From NCBI GenBank assembly GCA_002482565.1, contig DLGG01000035.1, positions 202-12,969 on the forward strand: 12,768 bases of DNA. Reading direction: 5' to 3'. Origin of the DNA: Solidesulfovibrio magneticus (GTDB taxonomy: Bacteria; Desulfobacterota; Desulfovibrionia; Desulfovibrionales; Desulfovibrionaceae). Under the pieces are notes generated by a model, which searched no databases, was not told where the DNA came from, and saw only the letters and a list, made by a program, of their open reading frames with translations. Shown here piece by piece: positions 5,926 through 12,768 of the stretch (positions are counted from its first letter, which is position 1; the number at the start of each line of letters is the position of its first letter). The position numbers were made by a program, and so were the translations under genes.

Positions 5926-8319
5926 ATGCATGCACAGCCCATCGTCATTGTCGGCGGCGGCGTGGCCGGCCTGGCCTGCGCCCTGACCCTGGCCGAAGCC
6001 GGCCGGCCCTGCCTGATCCTGGAACGCGAACCCGAAATCGGCGGGCTTTTGCGCTCGGTGGACCTGGACGGCGTGGTCTTCGACCTCGGTCCCCACGTCC
6101 TTTTTCTCGACGCGCCCGGGCCGGGCGAGACGTTCTTGCGCGGCCTGCTCGCCGGCGCGCCGGTCATCCGCCGGCCCTTTGCCTTTTCCATCTTCGCCGC
6201 CGGCCGGCATTGGAAGTTCCCCAACCATTTCGACTTTTTCCGCTATCCGCTTCGCTATCAGATCCAAGCGCTGCGCGCCGCCCTCAAGCGCCGGGGCGCG
6301 CCGCCGCCCGAACCCATCTCGGCCGCTTTGGAGCTGTCGGAAAAATGCGGCCCGGGCCTCTACGATCTCCTTTTCCGCGACCTGTTCGCCAAAAAAGCCC
6401 TGACCCCGCCCGAGGCCCTGCACCACCACTGGTTGGCCCGGGTGGACCGCACCATCGACAACGAAAAAGAACCCTTCGTGCGCCGGGGCAAGGGGCAGGC
6501 CGTATTGGCCGCCTTGTCCCGCCTGCGCCAGCGCTACTGGTACCCGGCCGGCGGCATGGCCGATCTGGCGGCCATCCTGCGCCGACGCATCGAAGCGGCC
6601 GGCGGCGAGGTGGTCACGGGCGTGTCGCACATCGCCCTTGTCCGCGATGGCGGGCGCATCGCCAAGGTCGTGGCCGACGGCCGGGAAATCGCGCCGGCCC
6701 ATGTCGTGTGGACCGCGCCGGCCAATGCCCTGCTCGACGCCCTGGACAGCGACGCCCCGCGCCTGCCCACCGTGACCATGCGCATGGTCATGCTCACCTA
6801 TGCCCGCAAGGAGCGCGTGCCGCGCCCCTACGTCTACAGCTACCACCCCGATCCGGCCATGCAGGCCAACCGCATCTACTATCCGGAATCGATCTTCGCC
6901 CAGCGCGGCCCGGCCGACCGCGAGGGCCTGTGCCTGGAGGTCAACCTTGAGGACACGACCGAACCGGAAGAAAAGACCCTGGCCCGGGCCGTGGCCGACG
7001 TGGCCCGGCTGGGGCTGTACCCGGCCGAGGCTTTGCGATCCTCCAAGGTCGTCACCCTGCCCTCGGCCATGCCGATCTATCCTCTGGATTACGAAACGCG
7101 CTTGGCCCAGGCCATGGCCCTGGTGCGGGCCGTCGCCAACCTCCACACCGTGGGTAGGCAGGGCGGCTTCTATTTCTGTCTGACCCCGGCGGCGGCCTCC
7201 CAGGGCCTCAAGATGGCTGACCATCTGCTGGGCCGCGCCCCGGCCAAGGCTCCGGCTCCGGGCAAGAAAAGCCTCCTCGACGCCGGCCTGGCCACCAAGG
7301 GGGCCGGCCCGGCCGAGCGGATAAAAATCCTCAAGCGCCATGCCCAGGCCATGGTGCGCCACGCCACCCCGGCCCGGCTGTGGAACTTTTTCAAGGCCGA
7401 GCGCAACCGGCTGCAAAAGCGCGCCGTTCTCGACTCCATGCCCTATATCCTCAAGATCGAGACTACTAACATCTGCAACCTGCGCTGCGCCTATTGCTAC
7501 GACGACCGCCGCGCTCCGCTGCCCGGCGAGCGTCCCTATGGCCGCATGACCGTGGAACAGTTCCGAAGCCTCATCGACTCCTGCGGCAAGTGGTTGTTCA
7601 AGATCAACATGTACGGTTTCGGCGAGCCGTTTCTGTTCCCCGAGACCCTGGAGATGATCCGCTACGCCTCATCGCGCAACATCGGCGTGGGCGTGTCGTC
7701 CAACTGCAACCACCGCGACCCGGACCTGCCCCGGCGCATCGTGGCCTCGGGCCTGGAAGTGCTCATCTTCTCCTGCCACGGCGTGACCCAGGAGACGGCC
7801 GGCCGGTTCATGCGCGGCGGCAACGCCGATCTGGCCTTCGACAACCTGAAGGCCATCATCGCGGCCCGCCAGGCGGCCGGCCGCAAGACGCCCTTTATCG
7901 ACTGGCAGTACTGCGTGACGGGATTCAACGAACACGAGATCGAACTGGCCCGGGAGACGGCGGCCAAGCTCGGGGTGGACCAGGTGCGGTTCATTCGCCC
8001 CTTTTTCCCCGAAGACGCGCCCGACGCCTGGTTTTCGACCATGTTTCCGCGCCAGACCCTGACCCATGACCACGAGGCCGCGCCAGGCTGCTCGTGGCTG
8101 TACCGCTCGGCCTACGTCAACTGGGACGGCGGGCTGATCCCGTGTTGCCGCGACCCGCGCGACCCGAGGGTGGATTTCGGCAACGTCTTTGAAACGCCGC
8201 TGCCCACGCTGTGGAATAGCGATAAGTATCAGGCCGCCCGGACGCTTTTGGCCGATCCCGGCCGGCACGACCTGCGTAAGGGCATCGTGTGCGGCCGGTG
8301 TCCGGTGACGCGGCCCTGA
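5926..8319 (+). CDS. FAD-dependent amine-oxidase-like domain fused to radical SAM/SPASM-like domain
   Basis: This single open frame of 797 residues joins two enzymes. Residues about 5-440 form a flavin oxidoreductase of the amine oxidase/protoporphyrinogen oxidase (COG1232) type: the dinucleotide fold IVIVGGGVAGLACAL (GGGVAG at 10-15), the ribose-binding Glu33 in LILEREPEIGGLL, YPAGGMADLAAIL, and the FAD-contacting end HTVGRQGGFYF. A Lys/Ala/Pro-rich linker follows. Residues about 505-797 form a radical SAM domain with ETTNICNLRCAYCYDD (Cys517, Cys521, Cys524). The tail has Cys722-x12-Gly-x4-Cys740-Cys741 and Cys789-x2-Cys792, which fits a reduced SPASM auxiliary-cluster domain. No frameshift is needed, so the fusion is real in this sequence. 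ATG 5926 is preferred to GTG 5914 because GGAAGG (5909-5914) precedes it. No signal peptide or membrane helix is visible. Substrate and reaction are unknown; SPASM enzymes often act on peptides or amino sugars, but nothing here fixes that. Confidence 0.9.
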   Translation: MHAQPIVIVGGGVAGLACALTLAEAGRPCLILEREPEIGGLLRSVDLDGVVFDLGPHVLFLDAPGPGETFLRGLLAGAPVIRRPFAFSIFAAGRHWKFPNHFDFFRYPLRYQIQALRAALKRRGAPPPEPISAALELSEKCGPGLYDLLFRDLFAKKALTPPEALHHHWLARVDRTIDNEKEPFVRRGKGQAVLAALSRLRQRYWYPAGGMADLAAILRRRIEAAGGEVVTGVSHIALVRDGGRIAKVVADGREIAPAHVVWTAPANALLDALDSDAPRLPTVTMRMVMLTYARKERVPRPYVYSYHPDPAMQANRIYYPESIFAQRGPADREGLCLEVNLEDTTEPEEKTLARAVADVARLGLYPAEALRSSKVVTLPSAMPIYPLDYETRLAQAMALVRAVANLHTVGRQGGFYFCLTPAAASQGLKMADHLLGRAPAKAPAPGKKSLLDAGLATKGAGPAERIKILKRHAQAMVRHATPARLWNFFKAERNRLQKRAVLDSMPYILKIETTNICNLRCAYCYDDRRAPLPGERPYGRMTVEQFRSLIDSCGKWLFKINMYGFGEPFLFPETLEMIRYASSRNIGVGVSSNCNHRDPDLPRRIVASGLEVLIFSCHGVTQETAGRFMRGGNADLAFDNLKAIIAARQAAGRKTPFIDWQYCVTGFNEHEIELARETAAKLGVDQVRFIRPFFPEDAPDAWFSTMFPRQTLTHDHEAAPGCSWLYRSAYVNWDGGLIPCCRDPRDPRVDFGNVFETPLPTLWNSDKYQAARTLLADPGRHDLRKGIVCGRCPVTRP

Positions 8320-8342
8320 GGGAGGGAGGAGGCCTCCGGCGG

Positions 8343-8365
8343 CCGGGGGGGATGATCCCCCCCGG
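8343..8365. terminator. Perfect GC hairpin between convergent genes, REP-like or terminator
   Basis: CCGGGGGGGAT, one central base, then ATCCCCCCCGG form a near-perfect palindrome in the 99-bp spacer between the stops at 8319 and 8419. It sits next to another small palindrome (GGAGGCCTCC at about 8327-8336). No U-run follows on either strand in the expected place. It could stop both converging transcripts or be a copy of a dispersed extragenic repeat. Confidence 0.5.
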
Positions 8366-8418
8366 ACCCCCTCGACAGGAAAAATGGGGGAGGTGGCGCG
8401 GCTTTCGTGGCGGCGACG

Positions 8419-11172
8419 CTAGGGGCCGTCAAAGCCCAGGGTCGCCCGGCACGGCCCGGGACAGGACACGCCAAGGGGTGTTGTGCCCGGCGGCAGTTCC
8501 AGGGCCGGCAGGCCGCGCGTGTCCAGGGCCAGCCGTACGGCCATGGGATACTGGGGCGTGCTCCACAGCTGGACACCGTCGCCGGTCAGGCGAAACCGCA
8601 CCCGCACCGTGCCCGTGAAACCGCCAAGGTCCAGGGAAGCCCGGCGCGCCACTCCCAACCCGTCCCAGCGCCCCGACTGGGTGCTCAAAAACGCGTCCAA
8701 CAGCCGATACTCGCCGTCGCCCAGGGCCACCTCGGCCACGGCCCCGTTTTTTCCTTCCGCATCGCCAAAAAGCCTCGGAAACCACGTCAATTCCAGCGAC
8801 TTGGCCGGATAGCCGGTGGTTGCGGCATAGGCCGCGAAACACGGCTTGGCGTCGGGACAGGACAGGGCCGGATCGTTTTGCAGGCGCACGGCCGTGACGC
8901 CGGCGTCGGCCGCGCCCGGGTCGAAACCTGCGGCCGTATAGAGCGGCGCCAGGACCGCTTCGCCCTCGCCGCCCGGCTCCAGAAAGGCGCGCAGACAGGC
9001 CGGGCCGGCCAGGGGCAGCGGCACGGACGCGCCGCCAAGGGCCAGGGTCGCGCCGCCGGGATTGCCGGCCAGGGTCACGCCTTCAGGCGAAAAGACCTCC
9101 TGGCCGGCGTTGCCCAGGACCGCCGGCCGGCCGGGCGACAGGGCCAGGGTCCAGGGACAGACGTTTCCCGACGGATCAAGGACGTACTGCCCCGGATAGG
9201 CCGTGCCGGCCGGACACGGAGCCACCGGGGTGTTGGCGGCCAGCCGGACCAAGCGTTCGGCCGCCTCGGCCCCGGGCAGGCCGGGGTCGCCGGACACCGT
9301 GAGGCGCGCCTCCAGCCGGGTGACGGCCACGGGCTCGCGCTCGAAGCCCGGACTCAGGATGAGGCGCACGGTCAGCGACGAGGCCGGCGGCGGCGGCGCG
9401 GCCGGATCGTAAGGGATGAGCGAATCGGCGTCCGGGCCGACCAGAACAAAGGCCCGGCCGGTCGGCGTATCGTCGTCCGGGTAATCCGTAATCCGGGCGT
9501 CCATGGCCAGGGAGGCCAGGGCCACGGTCTGGCCGGGCAGCGGGGTGAACACGTAGGTGGCCTCCCCGGCCCGGCCCCGGTCGGCCAGGACGAGCCCCTC
9601 GCCCGTGGCCCGGAGGTTTCGCGAGGCGGCCATTTCGCCAAAGGCCGTGTCCGGCCGGAAACCGGCCGAAAAGGCGGCCGGCGGCAGGATCGGGGCGGCA
9701 TTGACCAGAGGCAGGCGATAAACGGCCACCCCGGCCAGGCTGGCCACGGGCGTGGCCGCCTCGGGCAAGGGCCGGGCCGAGGCGTCGCCGCCGGTCGGGA
9801 CCAGGACCAGGGCCTCCCGGGCAGCCCGGCCGTCCGGTCCGCCATAGGGCAGGGACGGCAGGAACCGGCCAGGCAGGTACCAGCGCGTAAAGGCCTCGAA
9901 ATAGGGCCGCGTCCAGGGATCGGACTCGCGCCACAGCATCAGGGCCGCCCGGGGCGCGGCGGCCTCGTCCAGGGCGGCGGCCAGGGTTTTCAGGCGGCTG
10001 TCGTCACGGCGATAAAAAAACGGCGCGGCCGGGATATTGGGCGCGGCCAGCCCCAGGCCGAGCAGCAGGGCCAGGACATGGGCCGCCCGGCGGACCGGCA
10101 GCCGGGCCAGCAGGACCGAGACTCCAAGGCCGGCGGCCAGCAGGGCGGCGAACAGACAGGGCAGCACGTAGCGCACCTGGAAATGGTGGGCCGTGGTGGC
10201 CCGGCCCCAGGCCAGGCCAAAGGCGCAAGCGAACAGCAGGCCGACAAGGACCGCGCCGCGCCGCCGGGAGGGATCGGCAAGGCCAAGGACAAGGCCGGCC
10301 AGGGCCGGGCCGGCCAGCAGCCAAGGATAGGCCGGGCGGCCCAGAAAAGCGGCGTAGTGGCTGGCAAAGGCGGCAAAGGCCGCTTCCAGGGACGCGCCAA
10401 GCGGAGCCAGATGGGGCGCGCCCGCGCCAAGCAGATACTGGCGCAGGCCCGACGTCGCCAGCCACCACGGGGCAAAGGCCACAAGGATCAGGGAGCAAGC
10501 CACGGCCAGGCCGGCCAGGGTACGGCGGCGCGGCGGGGCCTCGTCGCCCTCGGGCCAGGCCAGGGTCAGCCCCGTGGCCAGGGCGGCGAAGGCCAGAAAC
10601 CCGGCGGCCAGATAGGAGGTGTAAAAGGCCGCCGCGCCAAACCAGCCGACCATGAGCCAGTCCCGGCGGTGGCCGCCGGACAACGCCCGCAGCAAAAACA
10701 GCGTCGCCCCGAGGAAAAAGAAACCGAACAGGGCATAGAGCCGCACCTGCTGGCTGACGTCCGCATGGTACAGGCTCCCCGCCAGGGCCGCCCCGGCGAA
10801 CAGGCCGCAGGCCGTGCCGCCAAGCCGACGGCCGATGAGGAAAAGCAAGGGGGCGCAGGCCGCGCCGGCCAGGGCCGAAAGGCCCATGCCGCAGCCGATG
10901 TCCAGGCAGCGCCTCCCGGCGACTTCGTCGCGCCGCTTCCAGAGCCAGGCGGCGAGCAGCAGGCTCGCCGGCCAGATTTCGGCCCAATACGGCATGCGCT
11001 CGTCCTCGCCGAAGCCCTCCGCGCCGAGCGATTCCCACAGCGCTTCCATGTCCTGGTCACGGCGCAACAAAAATTCGCGACCGGCGAGCGCCAGGCGCAA
11101 CCGATCGCGCTGCCACTGGGGCGGCGGCGCGGAGGGGGCCAGAAGGGGCGCATGAAGGCTACGATCGGGCAA
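8419..11172 (-). CDS. Chimera: N-terminal half of SAM methyltransferase joined in frame to GT39/ArnT-like membrane glycosyltransferase
   Basis: The frame gives 917 residues from a TTG at 11172. Residues 1-97 resemble the start of a class I methyltransferase of the lysine methyltransferase-like COG3897 kind: PYWAEIWPASLLLAAWL, then motif I LDIGCGMG (90-97). Every later methyltransferase motif is missing. From about residue 98 the sequence reads as the middle of a GT39/ArnT-like enzyme: SALAGAACAPLLFLIGRRLG, then VSQQVRLYALFGFFFLG, and about eight or nine membrane helices between 104 and 380. A roughly 535-residue non-membrane, probably periplasmic, C-terminal domain with scattered cysteines completes it. 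The first helices and the catalytic Asp loop of GT39 enzymes are absent. The changeover lies at 10861-10881. The product is therefore probably inactive for both activities: a deletion-born pseudogene, an assembly join, or, less likely, a new protein. Gene reality is sure; function is doubtful. Confidence 0.72.
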   Translation of the reverse strand: MPDRSLHAPLLAPSAPPPQWQRDRLRLALAGREFLLRRDQDMEALWESLGAEGFGEDERMPYWAEIWPASLLLAAWLWKRRDEVAGRRCLDIGCGMGLSALAGAACAPLLFLIGRRLGGTACGLFAGAALAGSLYHADVSQQVRLYALFGFFFLGATLFLLRALSGGHRRDWLMVGWFGAAAFYTSYLAAGFLAFAALATGLTLAWPEGDEAPPRRRTLAGLAVACSLILVAFAPWWLATSGLRQYLLGAGAPHLAPLGASLEAAFAAFASHYAAFLGRPAYPWLLAGPALAGLVLGLADPSRRRGAVLVGLLFACAFGLAWGRATTAHHFQVRYVLPCLFAALLAAGLGVSVLLARLPVRRAAHVLALLLGLGLAAPNIPAAPFFYRRDDSRLKTLAAALDEAAAPRAALMLWRESDPWTRPYFEAFTRWYLPGRFLPSLPYGGPDGRAAREALVLVPTGGDASARPLPEAATPVASLAGVAVYRLPLVNAAPILPPAAFSAGFRPDTAFGEMAASRNLRATGEGLVLADRGRAGEATYVFTPLPGQTVALASLAMDARITDYPDDDTPTGRAFVLVGPDADSLIPYDPAAPPPPASSLTVRLILSPGFEREPVAVTRLEARLTVSGDPGLPGAEAAERLVRLAANTPVAPCPAGTAYPGQYVLDPSGNVCPWTLALSPGRPAVLGNAGQEVFSPEGVTLAGNPGGATLALGGASVPLPLAGPACLRAFLEPGGEGEAVLAPLYTAAGFDPGAADAGVTAVRLQNDPALSCPDAKPCFAAYAATTGYPAKSLELTWFPRLFGDAEGKNGAVAEVALGDGEYRLLDAFLSTQSGRWDGLGVARRASLDLGGFTGTVRVRFRLTGDGVQLWSTPQYPMAVRLALDTRGLPALELPPGTTPLGVSCPGPCRATLGFDGP

Positions 11173-11178
11173 GCCTGT

Positions 11179-11182
11179 CTCC
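11179..11182 (-). promoter_or_regulatory. Ribosome-binding site supporting a TTG start at 11172
   Basis: GGAG reads on the minus strand six bases before TTG 11172. The in-frame ATGs further upstream (11229 and 11364) have no Shine-Dalgarno and would add sequence unlike the methyltransferase family, so the TTG is the preferred start. Confidence 0.55.
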
Positions 11183-11281
11183 GAAAACGAACCAAAAAGG
11201 TGTGTGGACAGCACCAAGCGTGTTACCATCAATGAAGCGTGCGTGCAATAGGTGACCACGCCGACGATTGTTCGGTCTTGC

Positions 11282-11317
11282 GACAGGGCACAGGCCGCTC
11301 CCGGCTTGCCCCGTGTC
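11282..11317 (+). other. Hairpin in the 236-base gcvH upstream region
   Basis: GACA-GGGCA-x3-GCCG pairs with CGGC-T-TGCCC-x2-TGTC around a CTCC loop, giving about 13 base pairs with small bulges. A smaller imperfect hairpin lies at 11348-11368 (GCCC/GGGC with an inner GCC/GGC). The intergenic stretch 11173-11408 holds no gene that I can support. It contains the promoters of two divergent genes, but I could not pick a convincing -35/-10 pair for gcvH. A transcription, stability or leader role for the hairpin is possible but unproven. Confidence 0.3.
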
Positions 11318-11408
11318 CGCCAAAGGGGTATTTGAGGCCAGCCCCCTGCCCGTGCCGCCGGCAAGGGCCAAACACGAAGCAGCAGCTCGCATTCCAGGGA
11401 GAAATGCC

Positions 11409-11783
11409 ATGCAAAAAGACCTGCTCTACACCAACACCCACGAGTGGGTACGGGTCGAGGATGAAATAGCCGTGATCGGCATCACCGATTTCGCCCAGGA
11501 ACAGCTCGGCGATATCACCTACGTCGAACTGCCCGCGGTGGGCGACGTGCTCGAGGCCGGCCAGGAAATGGGCTCGGTGGAGTCCGTCAAGGCGGCCAGC
11601 GAACTGTACTGCCCGGTTTCCGGCGAGGTCATCGAGGTCAACGACGAACTCGAGTCCGCTCCGGAAAAGGTCAACAGCGACCCCTTCGGCGAGGGCTGGA
11701 TGCTGCGCATCAAGCTTTCGGCCGAACCCGTCGGCCTGCTTTCCCCCGAGGAGTACGAGGAAATCGCCAAGTCCGAACATTAA
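11409..11783 (+). CDS. gcvH: Glycine cleavage system H protein
   Basis: The 124-residue protein is the lipoyl carrier of the cytoplasmic glycine cleavage complex. It shuttles the aminomethyl group between the P-, T- and L-proteins. It begins LLYTNTHEWVRVEDE and carries the conserved lipoylation site GSVESVKAASELYCPVSGEV, with Lys61 as the modified residue. The usual ending NSDPFGEGWMLRIKL and LLSPEEYEE is present. Length is normal for the family. The ATG at 11409 is fixed by GGAG at 11398-11401, seven bases before it; the frame is open further upstream but that part is not family-like. gcvPA follows after 13 bp, so the two form an operon. In sulfate reducers this system can run in reverse in the reductive glycine pathway, which is known for Desulfovibrio; direction here is not shown by the sequence. 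Confidence 0.98.
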   Translation: MQKDLLYTNTHEWVRVEDEIAVIGITDFAQEQLGDITYVELPAVGDVLEAGQEMGSVESVKAASELYCPVSGEVIEVNDELESAPEKVNSDPFGEGWMLRIKLSAEPVGLLSPEEYEEIAKSEH

Positions 11784-11796
11784 TCGGAGCCGCACA

Positions 11797-12768
11797 ATGC
11801 CGTATATCCCCCATACTCCCGAGGAAGTCCGGGAGATGCTCGGCGTCATCGGCGCGAGGGACATCTCCGAACTGTTCGCCGAGATTCCCCCGGCCCTGCG
11901 CCCCAAAAGCTTCGACCTGCCGCACGGCGAGACGGAAATGGCCGTACGCGCCCGGATGGAGCGCCTGGCCGGGAAAAACCGCACGGACATGGCGAGCTTC
12001 CTCGGCGGCGGCTTCTACGACCACTACGTGCCGGCCGCCGCGGACCTCCTGCTCTCGCGCGGCGAATTCTACACCGCCTACACGCCCTACCAGCCCGAGG
12101 CCTCCCAGGGCACATTGCAGGCCATCTTCGAATACCAGACGGCCATGTGCAGGCTTTTCGGCATGGAGTGCTCCAACGCCGGAGTCTACGACGGCGGCAC
12201 GGCGCTTTACGAGGCCCTGATGATGGCCGTGCGCCACACCCGGCGCAAAAAGGCCGTGGTCAGCGAGGCGGTAAACCCCATTTATCGCATCGTCCTGGCC
12301 ACCTACACCAAGAACCTGCACCTCGAGCTCGTCACCGTGCCCCACAAGCAGGGCCTCGACGACATGGCGGCCCTCGCCGCGGCCATCGACGACGAGACCG
12401 CCGCGGTGGTGGTGCAAAACCCCAATTTCTTCGGCGCGGTGGAGGATTTCACCGCGCTTTTCGCGGCCGCCGCCGCCAAGGGCGCGGTGTCGCTCCTCTC
12501 GGGTTACCCCGTGCTCCAGACCGTGCTCAAGACCCCCGGGGCCATGGGCGCGGACATCGTCACGGCCGAGGGACAGAGCCTCGGGCTGCCGCTTTCCTTC
12601 GGCGGGCCCTACCTCGGCATCATGACCTGCAAGAAGGCCCTCGTGCGCCAGATGCCCGGCCGCATCGCCGGCCGCACCGCCGACGCCGCCGGCCGCACCG
12701 GCTACGTGCTCACCCTGCAGGCCCGCGAGCAGCACATCCGCCGCGAGAAGGCCACGTCCAACATCTGC
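11797..12768 (+). CDS. gcvPA: Glycine dehydrogenase (decarboxylating) subunit 1, cut by window edge
   Basis: The first 324 residues are present and the frame runs off the right edge. The start has GGAG at 11786-11789, seven bases before the ATG. The family landmarks are clear: FLGGGFYDHYVPA, FYTAYTPYQPEASQGTLQAI, EYQTAMCRLFGMECSNAGVYDG, and near the edge ADIVTAEGQSLGLPLSFGGP and REQHIRREKATSNIC. GcvPA and GcvPB together form the pyridoxal-phosphate P-protein that decarboxylates glycine and hands the aminomethyl group to GcvH. The PLP-binding lysine is in the other subunit, so its absence here is expected. Two-subunit P-proteins are normal in many bacteria, and gcvPB is predicted just downstream. 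It forms an operon with gcvH. Confidence 0.97.
   Translation, partial: MPYIPHTPEEVREMLGVIGARDISELFAEIPPALRPKSFDLPHGETEMAVRARMERLAGKNRTDMASFLGGGFYDHYVPAAADLLLSRGEFYTAYTPYQPEASQGTLQAIFEYQTAMCRLFGMECSNAGVYDGGTALYEALMMAVRHTRRKKAVVSEAVNPIYRIVLATYTKNLHLELVTVPHKQGLDDMAALAAAIDDETAAVVVQNPNFFGAVEDFTALFAAAAAKGAVSLLSGYPVLQTVLKTPGAMGADIVTAEGQSLGLPLSFGGPYLGIMTCKKALVRQMPGRIAGRTADAAGRTGYVLTLQAREQHIRREKATSNIC

Noticed and set aside
5773..7416. Minus-strand open frame of 547 codons opposite the fusion gene
   Set aside because: No domain is visible, and the plus strand carries the FAD motif across the same region.
8407..11235. Plus-strand open frame of 942 codons opposite the membrane protein gene
   Set aside because: It is rich in Gly, Arg, Gln and Pro, has no recognisable domain, and mirrors a minus-strand gene with clear membrane helices and family motifs. 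Long antisense frames are usual in DNA with this GC content.
11362..11364. ATG giving a 981-residue methyltransferase/glycosyltransferase chimera
   Set aside because: The extra 64 residues are unlike the methyltransferase family and would fill the promoter region shared with gcvH. The TTG at 11172 has a well-placed GGAG.
11173..11408. Glycine riboswitch upstream of gcvH
   Set aside because: Such riboswitches are known upstream of gcv genes, but I could not find the tandem aptamer core. Only generic hairpins are visible. A covariance-model search would settle it.

Overview
The window is GC-rich DNA with dense bidirectional coding. It suggests a delta-type sulfate reducer of the Desulfovibrio/Solidesulfovibrio kind. 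That is an inference from the overall look: an ABC-substrate-binding-PAS sensor, a hybrid kinase, a B12-type radical SAM enzyme, a lone CheC and a gcvH-gcvPA operon. No taxonomic marker gene is present.

Layout. Positions 1-1235 (minus) hold the N-terminal part of a PAS-histidine kinase that continues into a receiver domain at the window edge. It is divergent from 1401-3425 (plus), a secreted/membrane sensor with a periplasmic substrate-binding-like domain, one membrane helix, PAS and GAF, but no kinase or cyclase output. That gene converges on 3527-5125 across a short AT-rich spacer holding a perfect 28-bp palindrome. A minus-strand operon follows, read as cheC (5128-5742) then a B12-binding-type radical SAM protein (3527-5125), with 2 bp between the genes. 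Divergent from it, 5926-8319 (plus) encodes a roughly 800-residue fusion of an FAD-dependent amine-oxidase-like domain with a radical SAM domain and a SPASM-like cysteine tail. It converges, across a hairpin-rich GC spacer, on 8419-11172 (minus). That gene is a chimera: the first ~100 residues are the N-terminal half of a class I SAM methyltransferase, and the rest is a GT39/ArnT-like membrane glycosyltransferase lacking its usual N-terminus. Divergent from it, gcvH (11409-11783) and gcvPA (11797 to the window end) start a glycine cleavage operon.

How the parts may work together. The first two genes look like a split signalling pair, with a periplasmic ligand sensor and a separate cytoplasmic hybrid kinase. 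The CheC/B12-radical SAM operon and the divergent oxidoreductase-radical SAM fusion could form one small module for radical or redox modification of an unknown substrate; this is inferred from proximity only. GcvH and GcvPA are the lipoyl carrier and one half of the P-protein of the glycine cleavage system.

The two most unusual objects are the oxidoreductase::radical SAM fusion and the methyltransferase::glycosyltransferase chimera, whose junction lies in a stretch that fits both parent families.
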